A stretch of 64,000 nt of DNA, from contig DASTWZ010000044.1 of NCBI GenBank assembly GCA_035765635.1, forward strand, positions 62,001-126,000, given 5' to 3'. Below, piece after piece: positions 17,632 to 26,877 of this stretch. Source of the DNA: EW11 sp035765635. Lineage in GTDB: Bacteria; Verrucomicrobiota; Verrucomicrobiia; Opitutales; Opitutaceae. The translations under genes and the position numbers were made by a program. The notes under the pieces were generated by a model. The model was given only the letters and a program-made list of their open reading frames with translations, searched no databases and had not been told where the DNA came from. Position 1 is the stretch's first letter, and each line of letters begins with the position of its first letter.

Positions 17632-18002
17632 ATCCCGTCATCAAAGAGATCACCGCTCACCAAGTGAAAAGCAACCTGCCGCCCTTCAAGGTCGGCGATG
17701 GTGTGCGCGTGCATACCAAAGTTCGCGAAGGCGACAAAGAGCGCGTCCAGGTTTTCGCCGGGATCGTCATCGCTCGCAAGGGCACGGGTATTCATGAGAC
17801 GTTCACCGTCCGCCGCATCAGCTACGGCGAGGGCGTCGAGCGCGTGTTTCCGGTCAATTCGCCGAACATCGAGAAGATCGAGATCGAGCGCGAGTCCGAG
17901 CCGATGCGCGCCCGTCTTTATTACCTGCGCAACCGCCAGGGTAAGGCCGCTGTCGCGGTTAAAGAAAAACGCTACGAGCGCGCCGAAGCTTCGGCTTCTT
18001 GA
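17628..18002 (+). CDS. rplS: 50S ribosomal protein L19
   Basis: L19 lies at the interface of the 30S and 50S subunits. It has 124 residues from ATG at 17628, which overlaps the trmD stop. The segments FKVGDGVRVHTKVREGDKER and TFTVRRISYGEGVERVFPVN, then ARLYYLRNRQGKAA, are diagnostic. An intrinsic terminator follows at 18029-18058, so this is the last gene of the rpsP-trmD-rplS cluster. Confidence 0.97.
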   Translation: MNPVIKEITAHQVKSNLPPFKVGDGVRVHTKVREGDKERVQVFAGIVIARKGTGIHETFTVRRISYGEGVERVFPVNSPNIEKIEIERESEPMRARLYYLRNRQGKAAVAVKEKRYERAEASAS

Positions 18003-18028
18003 TCGTTCGCATAAATCTTTTTCATCGA

Positions 18029-18058
18029 GGACGAGCTATTCGTGGCTCGTCCTTTTTT
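18029..18058 (+). terminator. Rho-independent terminator after rplS
   Basis: GGACGAGC (18029-18036) and GCTCGTCC (18045-18052) form an 8-bp stem followed by six T. It begins 27 nt after the rplS stop and ends the ribosomal-protein cluster. Confidence 0.9.
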
Positions 18059-18149
18059 GTGACCAAATTTCGGCTTCCCCCGCCTGTGGCCCGAACTTTA
18101 GGCTCCGCCCTTTTACGTCGGCCGCATCCACCTCCGATTAATCTCACTC

Positions 18150-20141
18150 ATGAAACTTCAAACCGAAATTCTCGCGAAAGCTAGCGCGCAAGCTCGCGGT
18201 CTTGCCATGGACGCTGTCCACAAGTCCGCCTCCGGCCACCTCGGCCTCCCGCTCGGCACCGCGGAAATTGGCGCAGTCCTCTACGGCAACGCGCTCGTCC
18301 ACAATCCCGATGAACCGCGCTGGTTGAACCGCGATCGTTTCATCCTCTCCGCCGGACACGGTTCGATGTTTCTCTACAGCTGGCTGCACCTCAGCGGCTA
18401 CGCGCTTTCGATCGAGGAGGTCGCCAATTTTCGTCAACTTCACAGCAAGACCCCCGGCCATCCTGAGTTTCACGAGACGCCTGGCGTCGAATGCACGACC
18501 GGCCCCCTCGGCCAGGGCGTGGGCAACGCCGTCGGCATGGCGGTCGCGGGCAAGATGGCCGAAGCTCGTTTCAACACGCCTGAGCATCCGATCTTTGATT
18601 ACCATGTCATCGCCCTCGCCGGCGACGGTTGCATGCAGGAAGGCGTCGCGATGGAAGCAGTCTCGTTCGCCGCGCACCAGCGCCTGGATAATCTGATCCT
18701 CATCTACGATTCGAACGATGTGACGCTCGATGCGATGGCGAACAAGACGCAGAGCGAAAATGCCGCGTTGCGCTTCAAGGCTATCGGTTGGGACGTGCAA
18801 ACGCTCGTCGACGGCCACGACATGGTCGCGATCCTGAAGGCGATCAACAAAGCGAAGAAAGCTTCCTCCGGAAAACCCCAGCTCATCATCGCAAAGACGC
18901 AGATTGCTCGTGGCATTCCTGAAGTCGCTGGCACCTCGAAGGGACACGGCGAGGGTGGCGCCAAATTCGTCGAAGCCGCGAAGAAGAATCTCGGTATTCC
19001 AGAAGGCACGCACTTCTACGTCAGCGACGACGTGCGCGCCTATTTCGCCGATCACAAGAAGCGTTTGGTTCGCTCCTACAAGAAGTGGCAGAAGACCTTT
19101 GAAGCCTGGCGGACTGCCAACCCAGAAAAAGCCGCGCTGCTCGACAGCCGGAATGTCGCGCCAACCGCGGCTGATTTGTTGACGAAAATCCCCGCCTTCG
19201 CCGCGGACGCGAAACTCGCCACCCGCGCCGCCGGCCGCGACGTTCTCCAGCCGGTCGCTGCCGCGCTCCCGCTCTTGATTTCGGGCAGCGCCGACCTGCA
19301 CGGCTCGACGCTCAACTACATCGCAGCGGACAAGGATTTCGATCCGAGCGATCGCGCGGGCCGAAACATTCGTTACGGCATTCGCGAGCACGCGATGGCC
19401 GCGATCAACAACGGCATCGCCTACGACGGTGTTTTCCGCACGTCTTGCGCGACCTTCCTGGTGTTTGCCGACTACTCGCGTCCATCGATGCGTATCGCCG
19501 CGTTGTCTGGTCTGCCGGTGCTCTATATTTATACACACGACTCCGTTGGCGTGGGTGAGGACGGCCCAACGCACCAGCCCATTGAAACCGTTTCCGCTCT
19601 CCGCCTGATTCCGAATCTCGACGTGATTCGTCCCGCCGATCCGGAGGAAACGGCTGGAGCGTTCGCCGCCGCGCTCGAGCGCACGAGCGGGCCGACGCTG
19701 CTCGCGCTGACGCGGCAGAACGTGCCGTTGCTCAATGAAATTCCCGTCGAGATCCGCCGCAACGGCGTGCTCAAGGGCGGTTACATCGCCGTGAAGGAAA
19801 CCGCTGAACTCACGCACATCCTGTTGGCGTCGGGTAGTGAACTGCAGCACGCGGTCGCGGCGGCAAAGACGCTGGGCGCCGGCGTTCGCGTCGTTTCGGT
19901 CCCGAGTTTCGAGCGCTTCAATCGCCAGGACCAAGCCTACCGCGACGAGGTTTTGCCGCCGCCCGTGCGCAAGCGCATCGCGATCGAAGCCGGCGTCACG
20001 CCGCTCTGGCGCGAATACGTCGGACTCGATGGCAAGGTGATCGGAATCGATCGCTTCGGCATCAGCGCTCCTGGCGCGACGGTGATGAAGGAACTCGGTA
20101 TCACGGCGGACGCAGTGATCGCCGCCGCTCAGTCGCTGTAA
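18150..20141 (+). CDS. tkt: Transketolase
   Basis: Transketolase transfers two-carbon units in the pentose phosphate pathway using thiamine diphosphate. It has 663 residues from ATG at 18150. The N-terminal pyrophosphate domain has ASGHLGLPLG, DRFILSAGHGSMFLYSW, GPLGQGVGNAVGMA and GDGCMQEGVAMEA. The Pyr domain has GIREHAMAAINNGIAYDG and HDSVGVGEDGPTHQPIE. The C-terminal domain closes with FGISAPGATVMKELGITADA. A frame of 689 codons runs antisense over the whole gene but is a composition artefact. It appears monocistronic: a terminator lies upstream and a strong stem-loop downstream. Confidence 0.97.
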   Translation: MKLQTEILAKASAQARGLAMDAVHKSASGHLGLPLGTAEIGAVLYGNALVHNPDEPRWLNRDRFILSAGHGSMFLYSWLHLSGYALSIEEVANFRQLHSKTPGHPEFHETPGVECTTGPLGQGVGNAVGMAVAGKMAEARFNTPEHPIFDYHVIALAGDGCMQEGVAMEAVSFAAHQRLDNLILIYDSNDVTLDAMANKTQSENAALRFKAIGWDVQTLVDGHDMVAILKAINKAKKASSGKPQLIIAKTQIARGIPEVAGTSKGHGEGGAKFVEAAKKNLGIPEGTHFYVSDDVRAYFADHKKRLVRSYKKWQKTFEAWRTANPEKAALLDSRNVAPTAADLLTKIPAFAADAKLATRAAGRDVLQPVAAALPLLISGSADLHGSTLNYIAADKDFDPSDRAGRNIRYGIREHAMAAINNGIAYDGVFRTSCATFLVFADYSRPSMRIAALSGLPVLYIYTHDSVGVGEDGPTHQPIETVSALRLIPNLDVIRPADPEETAGAFAAALERTSGPTLLALTRQNVPLLNEIPVEIRRNGVLKGGYIAVKETAELTHILLASGSELQHAVAAAKTLGAGVRVVSVPSFERFNRQDQAYRDEVLPPPVRKRIAIEAGVTPLWREYVGLDGKVIGIDRFGISAPGATVMKELGITADAVIAAAQSL

Positions 20142-20173
20142 GCGGCTCGAGCGCATTTGATGGACACGAGGCA

Positions 20174-20203
20174 TCGGGGCTGGCCAGTGCGGCCAGTCCC
20201 CGA
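20174..20203. terminator. Strong stem-loop after tkt
   Basis: TCGGGGCTGGCC pairs with GGCCAGTCCCCGA (one bulged T) around an AGTGC loop, 32 nt after the tkt stop. There is no T run, so it may be a transcript-stabilising hairpin or a rho-assisted terminator. Confidence 0.5.
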
Positions 20204-20264
20204 AGTCCGTCATTCGTAGGGGAATCCCTGGAATTTGCGAATATCGGGAAATAGCGCTTGCCCT

Positions 20265-20284
20265 ATAGTTAGCCCCCTAACTAT
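20265..20284. promoter_or_regulatory. Inverted repeat upstream of marR, possible MarR operator
   Basis: ATAGTTA and TAACTAT are perfect inverted half-sites with a GCCCCC spacer, centred 40 bp before the ATG of the MarR gene. TATAGT at 20264-20269 could serve as a -10 box overlapping the left half-site. MarR proteins commonly bind such AT-rich dyads in their own promoters, so autorepression of the efflux operon is inferred. Confidence 0.45.
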
Positions 20285-20314
20285 CAGTCGCCTTACCTTT
20301 TTCGCCTGTTAACC

Positions 20315-20872
20315 ATGCCTCGTCTCCTGCTGAAAGATCTCCCGCGCTACGATTGCCTGTTGGAAGCGGCGCAGAAATTTCCCGACCTGGATCCGTCGGC
20401 CTGTGAAGTGTTTCTTCATTTGCTGCGGGCAGGGGATGAAGCGTTTCGGGTGACGGACGAGCATTTGTCCCGTCACCAAATTTCGCAGGGTCGGTTCACC
20501 GTGCTGATGCTGCTTCTCGATAAAGCCGCGGGTTGCCCGCGGCCCCACACGCCAGCCGAGCTTGCCGACATGGGCGGCGTCACGCGCGCAACAATGACCG
20601 GATTGATCGACACCCTCGAGCGAGACGGTTTGGTGACGCGGACTCCTGACCCGAACGATCGTCGCATGATGTCCGTTTCGCTCACCGCGCACGGTCAGTC
20701 GCGACTCGAAGGCATACTCCCAGGCCATTTTCGCCGCATGGCCCAACTGATGGCTCCGTTGAGCGAGACCGAGCGCAAAACGCTCGTTGGGCTGCTGACC
20801 AAGATATTGGACAGCGCCGCTGAATTTTCCAAACCCGCGTCCACCGCCACAACGCCGGTGGTCGAAAACTGA
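20315..20872 (+). CDS. MarR-family transcriptional regulator
   Basis: This is a winged-helix regulator of 185 residues. The DNA-binding part reads TPAELADMGGVTRATMTGLI (recognition helix), followed by TLERDGLVTRTPDPNDRRMM, the classic MarR wing. Long N- and C-terminal helices would form the dimer. It lies 18 bp before the RND adaptor gene and so is the first gene of a marR-adaptor-pump-outer membrane channel operon, which it probably represses until a ligand binds. An inverted repeat at 20265-20284 is a candidate operator. A start codon further upstream is not available in frame. Confidence 0.92.
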   Translation: MPRLLLKDLPRYDCLLEAAQKFPDLDPSACEVFLHLLRAGDEAFRVTDEHLSRHQISQGRFTVLMLLLDKAAGCPRPHTPAELADMGGVTRATMTGLIDTLERDGLVTRTPDPNDRRMMSVSLTAHGQSRLEGILPGHFRRMAQLMAPLSETERKTLVGLLTKILDSAAEFSKPASTATTPVVEN

Positions 20873-20890
20873 TTTCATCACACACCTCCT

Positions 20891-22006
20891 ATGATTAAGA
20901 GATTCGTCATCGCAGTCGTGGGCTTTGCCCTTGTTGCACTCACTCTCGGTGCGGTCAAAGTCGCACAGATAAAGGGAGCAGGCGCTCCTCCGCAGCCGGT
21001 CATCGGCGTCAGCACCATCGACGCTCGATCTGAAACATGGAACCCGACGATTTCGGGCATCGGCACGATCGCTCCTGTGCAGGGCACTTCCCTCAGCACG
21101 GAAGTCGAAGGCACGGTCACGAAGATCAACTTCGAGAACGGCCAGATGGTCCACGCCGGCGACGTGCTTGTCGAAATGGACACGAGCGTCGAGCAGGCCC
21201 AGCTCAAGGCGGCCGAGGCCAATCTGAAGTGGGCGAAGCTCAGCGCCGATCGCGCCAACGAACTCGTGCAGAAAAACACGATCAGCCAGGCAGAGGTCGA
21301 CCAGGCCAACGCGCAGTATGCCCAGGCTCTCGCCACCGTCACCGGACTCAATGCGACGATCGCGAAGAAAACGCTTCGCGCGCCGTTCGACGGCCGCGTC
21401 GGTATTCGTGCCGTCAACCTGGGTCAGTTCGTGTCTCGCGGCTCGCCGATCGTTCCGCTGCAGAAAATCGATCAGCTTTTCGTCAACTTCACCTTGCCCG
21501 AACGCGACATCCAAAAGCTGAAGGTGGGGGAGACCGTCAACATCAGCGTCGACGCGTTTCCGAATCGCACCTTCGAAGGCAAGGTCAATGCCATCAGCCC
21601 GGAAGTGGATGCGGCGACGCGCAACATCTCGGTCCAGGCCATCCTCGACAATCCAGACGAGCTCCTGCGCTCGGGTATGTTCGCCCGCGTGGCGCTGCAG
21701 TTGCCCGAGGGTGAGCCGGCCGTCGTGGTTCCCGCGACCTCGGTGGCCTATGCCGCCTACGGAAACTCCGTCTTCGTCGTCGAAAAGATGAAGAACAAGG
21801 AAGGCAAGGACTACCTCGGCGTCCGCCAGCAGTTCGTCAAACTCGGCGACAAACGCGGCGATCTCATTGCCATCCTCGATGGCGTGAAGTCCGGCGAAAA
21901 AGTCGTCTCTGCCGGCGTCTTCAAATTGCGCAACGGCATGCCGGTCCAGGAAAACAACACGGTCCAGCCGACCAGCAACGTCGCTCCCACGCCCGCGAAC
22001 ACCTAA
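20891..22006 (+). CDS. RND efflux periplasmic adaptor (membrane fusion protein)
   Basis: The adaptor links the inner-membrane RND pump to the outer-membrane channel. It has 371 residues from ATG at 20891. An N-terminal membrane segment or signal anchor FVIAVVGFALVALTLGAVKV is followed by the lipoyl half-domain (VEGTVTKINFENGQMVHAGD). A coiled-coil hairpin (about 95-165) comes next, then LRAPFDGRVGIRAVNLGQFV and the beta-barrel and membrane-proximal domains. No lipobox Cys is seen. The protein resembles MexE/AcrA-type adaptors of the HAE1 branch, so hydrophobic or amphiphilic toxic compounds are the likely load. Confidence 0.93.
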   Translation: MIKRFVIAVVGFALVALTLGAVKVAQIKGAGAPPQPVIGVSTIDARSETWNPTISGIGTIAPVQGTSLSTEVEGTVTKINFENGQMVHAGDVLVEMDTSVEQAQLKAAEANLKWAKLSADRANELVQKNTISQAEVDQANAQYAQALATVTGLNATIAKKTLRAPFDGRVGIRAVNLGQFVSRGSPIVPLQKIDQLFVNFTLPERDIQKLKVGETVNISVDAFPNRTFEGKVNAISPEVDAATRNISVQAILDNPDELLRSGMFARVALQLPEGEPAVVVPATSVAYAAYGNSVFVVEKMKNKEGKDYLGVRQQFVKLGDKRGDLIAILDGVKSGEKVVSAGVFKLRNGMPVQENNTVQPTSNVAPTPANT

Positions 22007-22054
22007 CGGATAGCCTGAGCCGGCGCATGACTGGCGTTAGGCATCCAAGCGTTC

Positions 22055-25000
22055 ATGAAATTCACCGATCTATTTATTAAGAAACCAGTCATCGCGATTG
22101 TCGTGAGCATCGCGATCCTGGTCATCGGGGCCGTCTCGTATTTCGGCCTCAACGTTCGACAATATCCGCGCAGCGACTCCGCTGTCGTTTCCGTCACGAC
22201 GGTCTACTTCGGCGCCAGCGCCGACACGGTTCGCGGCTACATCACCACGCAGCTCGAGCAGGCCATCGCCAGCGCCGACGGCATCGATTACATCGAGTCC
22301 CAGAGTCGCGAAGGCTTGAGCACGATCAGCGTGTATTTGCGTCTCAACTACGACACCAACGCGGCCCTGGCCCAGATCAGCTCGAAAATCGACGCGATCA
22401 AGAGCCAGTTGCCGCCCGAAGCGGAGACGCCGACGATCGACGTGCAGACGGCGGACAATCAGTTCGCCTCGATGTACCTGAGTTTCTACTCGGACAAACT
22501 CGAGCAGAACCAGATCACCGATTACCTGAACCGCGTTGTCCAACCGCAACTCGCCTCAATCAAGGGCGTCCAGCGCGCGGAAGTTTTGGGCGGACGCATC
22601 TTCGCGATCCGCGTCTGGCTGCAGCCCGATCGCATGGCGGCCCGCGGGATCAGCCCGAGCCAGGTTCGCCTCGCGCTCCAGGAAAACAATGCGCTCGCGG
22701 CCGTCGGCGCCACCAAGGGCAGCATGTTGCAGGTCAATTTGACCGCCAACACGGACCTCAAGTCCGTCGAGGATTTCGAGCGAATGGTCGTCACTGAATC
22801 GAACGGCTCGCTCGTTCGTCTGGGCGACATCGCGAAGATCGAACTCGGCGCCGAAGACTATAACACGGAAGTGCGTTTCGGTGGCCAGAAGGCGACCTTC
22901 ATGGGCATCTGGGTTTTGCCGACGGAGAGCACCGTCGAAGTCATCAAGCGCGTGCGTGAAGTCTTCCCGAATATCCAGAGCCGTTTGCCGGCCGGGCTCG
23001 AGGCGAAGATCGCGTATGACGCGACGAAGTATATCGACGACGCCCTCCACGAAATTCTCAAGACGCTGAGCGAGACCCTGATGATCGTCATGGTCGTGAT
23101 CTTCGTCTTCATGGGTTCGTTGCGCTCGGTCTTGATTCCGATCGTCGCGATGCCCTTGTCCCTTATCGGAGCGCTTTTCCTGATGAAGGTGATGGGCTTC
23201 ACCATCAACCTGCTCACGCTCCTCGCGATCGTGCTCGCGGTCGGTCTCGTGGTCGACGACGCGATCGTCGTCGTGGAGAACGTCGAGCGCCATATTCGAG
23301 AGGGGAGGCGACGCGTGGATGCCGCGATCCTCGGCGCACGCGAACTGCTCGGGCCGGTCATTTCGATGACCATCACGCTCGCGGCCGTGTACGCGCCGAT
23401 TGGCTTTCAAGGTGGTTTGACGGGCGCGCTCTTCCGCGAATTCGCGTTCACCCTCGCCGGCGCCGTGACCGTGTCGGGCATCGTGGCGCTCACGCTTTCT
23501 CCCATGATGAGTGCGTACCTGTTGAAGGATGCGGCTCATGAAAGCGAGGGCCTGAGTGGTTTCATCAACTCGACCTTTGACCGCATTCGCGACGGCTACG
23601 AAAACCTCATCGGGTTCATCCTCCAGCCCGCGAAGAGCCGTCAGTCGTACGGCGCGCTCGCGATCGGTGCGCTCGTCGCGTTCGGCGCTCTCGCGCTGAT
23701 GGGGATTGTTTTCATCGCGATTGTTGCCGGACCGGCGTCGCTCGGGAAATTCGCTCCAGGCATTCTGATCGGCTCGGCGGTCATCGCCGCCATCGCGTTT
23801 GTCCTGACCATCATCTTCGACCTTCTGCTCGGTCGTAAGTACACGATGGTGCCCATCGTGCTGACGACCGCGGTACTGCTCGCCTTCCTCGTCGCGCCAT
23901 TCCTGATGTTCGCGCAGCCCAAGGAACTCGCGCCGCACGAAGACCAGGGCGTTGTATTCACAATCGTACTACCGGGTCCCAATGCGACGATTGATCACAA
24001 TTTGCTCTACTCCGAGCAGATTCAAAAAATGTTCGCCAGCCTGCCGGAGTACGACACGTCGTTCCAGCTCACGAGCACGAACTTTGGCTTTTCGGGCGTC
24101 CTGTTGAAGCCGTGGTCCGAACGTCACCGGAATGCGACCGAGATCGCTGCTTCATTGCAGGGACCGGCTTCGCAGATCGTCGGCGTGAATGCCGTGGTCA
24201 ACACTCCGGATCCGCTTCCTTCGGGCGGTCAGTTCCCGATCGAATTCGTCATCCGCTCCACCGCGGATCACCGCGAGATGTTGGATTACGCGAACAAGCT
24301 CGTGCTTTACGCCAACACGGAAGCCAACGAGCCGGGCGCGATGCCGACTTTCTACTTCGCGGACAGCGATCTGAAGTTCGATTTCCCGCAGACCGAAATC
24401 ATCATCGAGAAGGATAAAGTCGCGGCGATGGGCCTGAACTTGCAGGATGTCGCCCGCGACCTCGGTTCGATGCTCGGCGGCGCGTACGTCAATCGCTTCG
24501 TCAACGAGGGCCGCAGCTACCGCGTCATCCCTCAGGTCGAGCGCATCGATCGTCTCAATGCCGATCAGATCCTCAACTACCGCATCCGCGGTCCCCAGGG
24601 TAAGCTGATTCCGCTCTCGACGGTCGCGACGCTCAAGGACTCCGTCCAACCGCGCACGCTGAATCGCTTCCAGCAATTGAACTCGGTGAAAATCACCGGT
24701 GTTGGTCCGAGCGTCGACAAAGCGCTCCGCAAACTGGAAGAGAAGGCCAAGGAGATTCTGCCTCCGGATTACACGATCGATTACGGTGGTCAGTCGCGTC
24801 AGTTGCGCCACGAGGGCAATGCTCTCTGGACGACGTTCGCGCTCGCCGTGGTGCTGATCTTCCTCGTGCTCGCGGCTCAGTTCAACAGCTTCCGCGACCC
24901 GTTCATCATCCTGTTGGGATCCGTGCCGCTGGCCCTCGTCTCGGCTCTGCTCCCAATCTTCCTCTGGAAAACGACGATCAACATCTATTCGCAGATCGGC

Positions 25001-25372
25001 ATGATCACGCTGGTCGGACTGATCGCGAAGAACGGCATCCTGATCGTGGAGTTTGCCAACAAGCTCCAGGAAGATGGCATGTCGCGTCGCGATGCAGCGA
25101 GACGCGCTGCGGCGACTCGCCTCCGTCCCGTTCTGATGACGTCGGCTGCGACCGTCTTCGGTCACATGATGCTGATCTTCGTCACGGGCCCTGGTGCTGC
25201 CGCGCGTAATTCCATTGGCTGGGTGCTGGTCGTTGGCATGGCGATCGGAACCTTCTTTACCTTGTTCGTCGTGCCCGCGTTTTATGTTCTTCTGGCCAAA
25301 GACCATTCCAAGGAATCCGTGTCGGAGAGGGCCGCACGTGAAACGTTGCCGATGGCTGAAGCAGTAAAATGA
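22055..25372 (+). CDS. RND multidrug efflux permease (AcrB/MexF-like, HAE1)
   Basis: This is a proton-driven inner-membrane exporter of 1105 residues from ATG at 22055, beginning FTDLFIKKPVIAIVVSIAIL. The proton-relay aspartates are at about 401-402 (VGLVVDDAIVVVENVERH). The matching lysine is near 992 (GLIAKNGILIVEF). Periplasmic porter domains surround QPQLASIKGV and the second-half equivalent. It is about 60 residues longer than AcrB. The excess sits just before PKELAPHEDQG, where residues about 532-625 contain three hydrophobic stretches rather than the single TM7. The operon order adaptor-pump-channel and the MarR gene point to drug or solvent efflux. Confidence 0.95.
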   Translation: MKFTDLFIKKPVIAIVVSIAILVIGAVSYFGLNVRQYPRSDSAVVSVTTVYFGASADTVRGYITTQLEQAIASADGIDYIESQSREGLSTISVYLRLNYDTNAALAQISSKIDAIKSQLPPEAETPTIDVQTADNQFASMYLSFYSDKLEQNQITDYLNRVVQPQLASIKGVQRAEVLGGRIFAIRVWLQPDRMAARGISPSQVRLALQENNALAAVGATKGSMLQVNLTANTDLKSVEDFERMVVTESNGSLVRLGDIAKIELGAEDYNTEVRFGGQKATFMGIWVLPTESTVEVIKRVREVFPNIQSRLPAGLEAKIAYDATKYIDDALHEILKTLSETLMIVMVVIFVFMGSLRSVLIPIVAMPLSLIGALFLMKVMGFTINLLTLLAIVLAVGLVVDDAIVVVENVERHIREGRRRVDAAILGARELLGPVISMTITLAAVYAPIGFQGGLTGALFREFAFTLAGAVTVSGIVALTLSPMMSAYLLKDAAHESEGLSGFINSTFDRIRDGYENLIGFILQPAKSRQSYGALAIGALVAFGALALMGIVFIAIVAGPASLGKFAPGILIGSAVIAAIAFVLTIIFDLLLGRKYTMVPIVLTTAVLLAFLVAPFLMFAQPKELAPHEDQGVVFTIVLPGPNATIDHNLLYSEQIQKMFASLPEYDTSFQLTSTNFGFSGVLLKPWSERHRNATEIAASLQGPASQIVGVNAVVNTPDPLPSGGQFPIEFVIRSTADHREMLDYANKLVLYANTEANEPGAMPTFYFADSDLKFDFPQTEIIIEKDKVAAMGLNLQDVARDLGSMLGGAYVNRFVNEGRSYRVIPQVERIDRLNADQILNYRIRGPQGKLIPLSTVATLKDSVQPRTLNRFQQLNSVKITGVGPSVDKALRKLEEKAKEILPPDYTIDYGGQSRQLRHEGNALWTTFALAVVLIFLVLAAQFNSFRDPFIILLGSVPLALVSALLPIFLWKTTINIYSQIGMITLVGLIAKNGILIVEFANKLQEDGMSRRDAARRAAATRLRPVLMTSAATVFGHMMLIFVTGPGAAARNSIGWVLVVGMAIGTFFTLFVVPAFYVLLAKDHSKESVSERAARETLPMAEAVK

Positions 25373-26760
25373 AATCGTCCCTTCGTATGAAATCACTGTC
25401 GCACTTCGCTCGGGCAATCGCCCTGCTGCCAATCCTGGCGGTGGGCCTGATGGCTGCGCCGGCTCGTCACGCAGACGAGCCGCCGCCGGCGCCGGAATTG
25501 CCCCAAAAGCTCGATCTGCAAACCGCGCTTCGCTATGCGCTGGATAACAACTTTGCTATCCGCCAGGCAAAGGAGCGCATTCGTGAGCAGGAGGGCTTGA
25601 TCATCGAGGTGCGCTCCGAGGTTCTCCCGAACGCGAGCATCGACTCGTCGTACACGAAGAACGCGAAGGAACTCAGCTCCGACCGCGGCTCGAATGGCGC
25701 CGGCAGCACGCAGAACTGGCAAATCGCGCTGAATGTCCGTCAACTGATCTTCTCAGGCGGCGGCGTTCGCGCGGCGCTCGATGCGCAGGCAGCTCTGCGC
25801 CAGGCCGCGTTGCTCGACCTGCAAGCGACGATCAACGGCTCGCTTTTCGAAGTGCGCACGCGCTTCTACAACGTGCTGCTCGCCCAGGAGCAAATCAAAG
25901 TGCAGGAGGCGAATGTCCACCTCCTGGAGGAGCAACTCCAGATCGCGCGCAATCGCTTCCAGGCCGGGGCTTCGTCCAACTTCGAAGTCCTGCGCGCGGA
26001 AGTTTCGCTCGCGAATGCGCAGCCTCCGTTGATCAACGCGCGAAATAATTTCCGCACGTCGATCGACGAACTGCGCCAGTCGCTCGGCTACGTGAATCGG
26101 AATTCGGCGAACATGAGCCGCGTGCCCGAGTTCGTTGGCACGCTCGATTTCACGCCGGTTTCGTACGATCTCGCGACGGCTCTGCATACCGCCGAAGAAA
26201 ATCGTCCGGAGCTGCAACGCCTGAGCCGCATCGAGGACGCGCGCCGCGCGGGAGTTCGTAACGCCCGGTCGACGTACTACCCGAATCTGGCTTTGGTCGG
26301 CGGTTATGAATTCCGGAAGAATAATTTCTCCGAGAGTTTCAGCGAATCCCTCGACGGTTGGATTATCGGAGCGCAATCGAGCTGGGCGATCTTTGACGGC
26401 ATGGCCACTCGAGGCCGCGTCGTTCAAGCCAAGTCCCAACTGCGCCAGGCCGAGCTCTCCACGCAGGAGACATTCCTGGCTATCGAAGTCGATGTGCGCC
26501 GCGCCTTGTCTTCGTTGCAGGAAGCCGCCGAGCTGACCCAGGCCGCGCAAAAAGTCGTCGCGCAAGCCGAAGAAGCGGTCCGTCTCGCCGACGCGCGCTA
26601 CGCAGCGGGCACGGTCACGCAGCTGGACGTCTTACAGGCTCGAGTTGATTTGACGCAATCGCGCTTGAACCAGGTTCAGGCGAACTACGCGTACAATGTC
26701 GCGGTCGCGACGGTTCGCCGAGCGATCGGTCAGACCGACCCGTACGTCGTTCGTCAGTAA
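25369..26760 (+). CDS. TolC-family outer membrane efflux channel
   Basis: This outer-membrane factor has 463 residues. ATG at 25369 overlaps the pump stop by 4 bp (ATGA), and an internal ATG at 25387 is an alternative. A signal peptide (ALLPILAVGLMAAPARHA) is followed by two OEP repeats with long helices, for example LDLQTALRYALDNNFAIRQA and LFEVRTRFYNVLLAQEQIKV. The C-terminal repeat includes ADARYAAGTVTQLDVLQARV. There is no lipobox, so it is a TolC-like rather than lipid-anchored OprM-like protein. It completes a tripartite pump with the two preceding genes. Confidence 0.94.
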   Translation: MKSSLRMKSLSHFARAIALLPILAVGLMAAPARHADEPPPAPELPQKLDLQTALRYALDNNFAIRQAKERIREQEGLIIEVRSEVLPNASIDSSYTKNAKELSSDRGSNGAGSTQNWQIALNVRQLIFSGGGVRAALDAQAALRQAALLDLQATINGSLFEVRTRFYNVLLAQEQIKVQEANVHLLEEQLQIARNRFQAGASSNFEVLRAEVSLANAQPPLINARNNFRTSIDELRQSLGYVNRNSANMSRVPEFVGTLDFTPVSYDLATALHTAEENRPELQRLSRIEDARRAGVRNARSTYYPNLALVGGYEFRKNNFSESFSESLDGWIIGAQSSWAIFDGMATRGRVVQAKSQLRQAELSTQETFLAIEVDVRRALSSLQEAAELTQAAQKVVAQAEEAVRLADARYAAGTVTQLDVLQARVDLTQSRLNQVQANYAYNVAVATVRRAIGQTDPYVVRQ

Positions 26761-26766
26761 ACATTA

Positions 26767-26799
26767 TTTGCCACGGTGCTCGCGAAGCATCGTGGCAAA
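26767..26799. terminator. Perfect stem-loop after the efflux operon
   Basis: TTTGCCACGGTGCT (26767-26780) and AGCATCGTGGCAAA (26786-26799) form a 14-bp stem (one G-U pair) around CGCGA, 6 nt after the TolC-like stop. It lacks a T run on the plus strand. It probably protects or ends the efflux transcript before the AsmA-like gene. Confidence 0.55.
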
Positions 26800-26877
26800 C
26801 CGTTCGCGGATTTTTGCAACCGCGCACACTGTGAGGCGTCTAATTGCACCAACTCACAGTCGCCGTCCGGTCGCCCC

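Noticed and set aside
18144..20213. A 689-codon open frame on the strand opposite transketolase
   Set aside because: It mirrors the tkt gene with low-complexity Arg/Gly/Asp-rich sequence and no domain. It is an artefact of GC-rich codon bias. The same holds for long antisense frames over mfd (48-1763), ftsH (31393-33159) and cheA (47454-49139).
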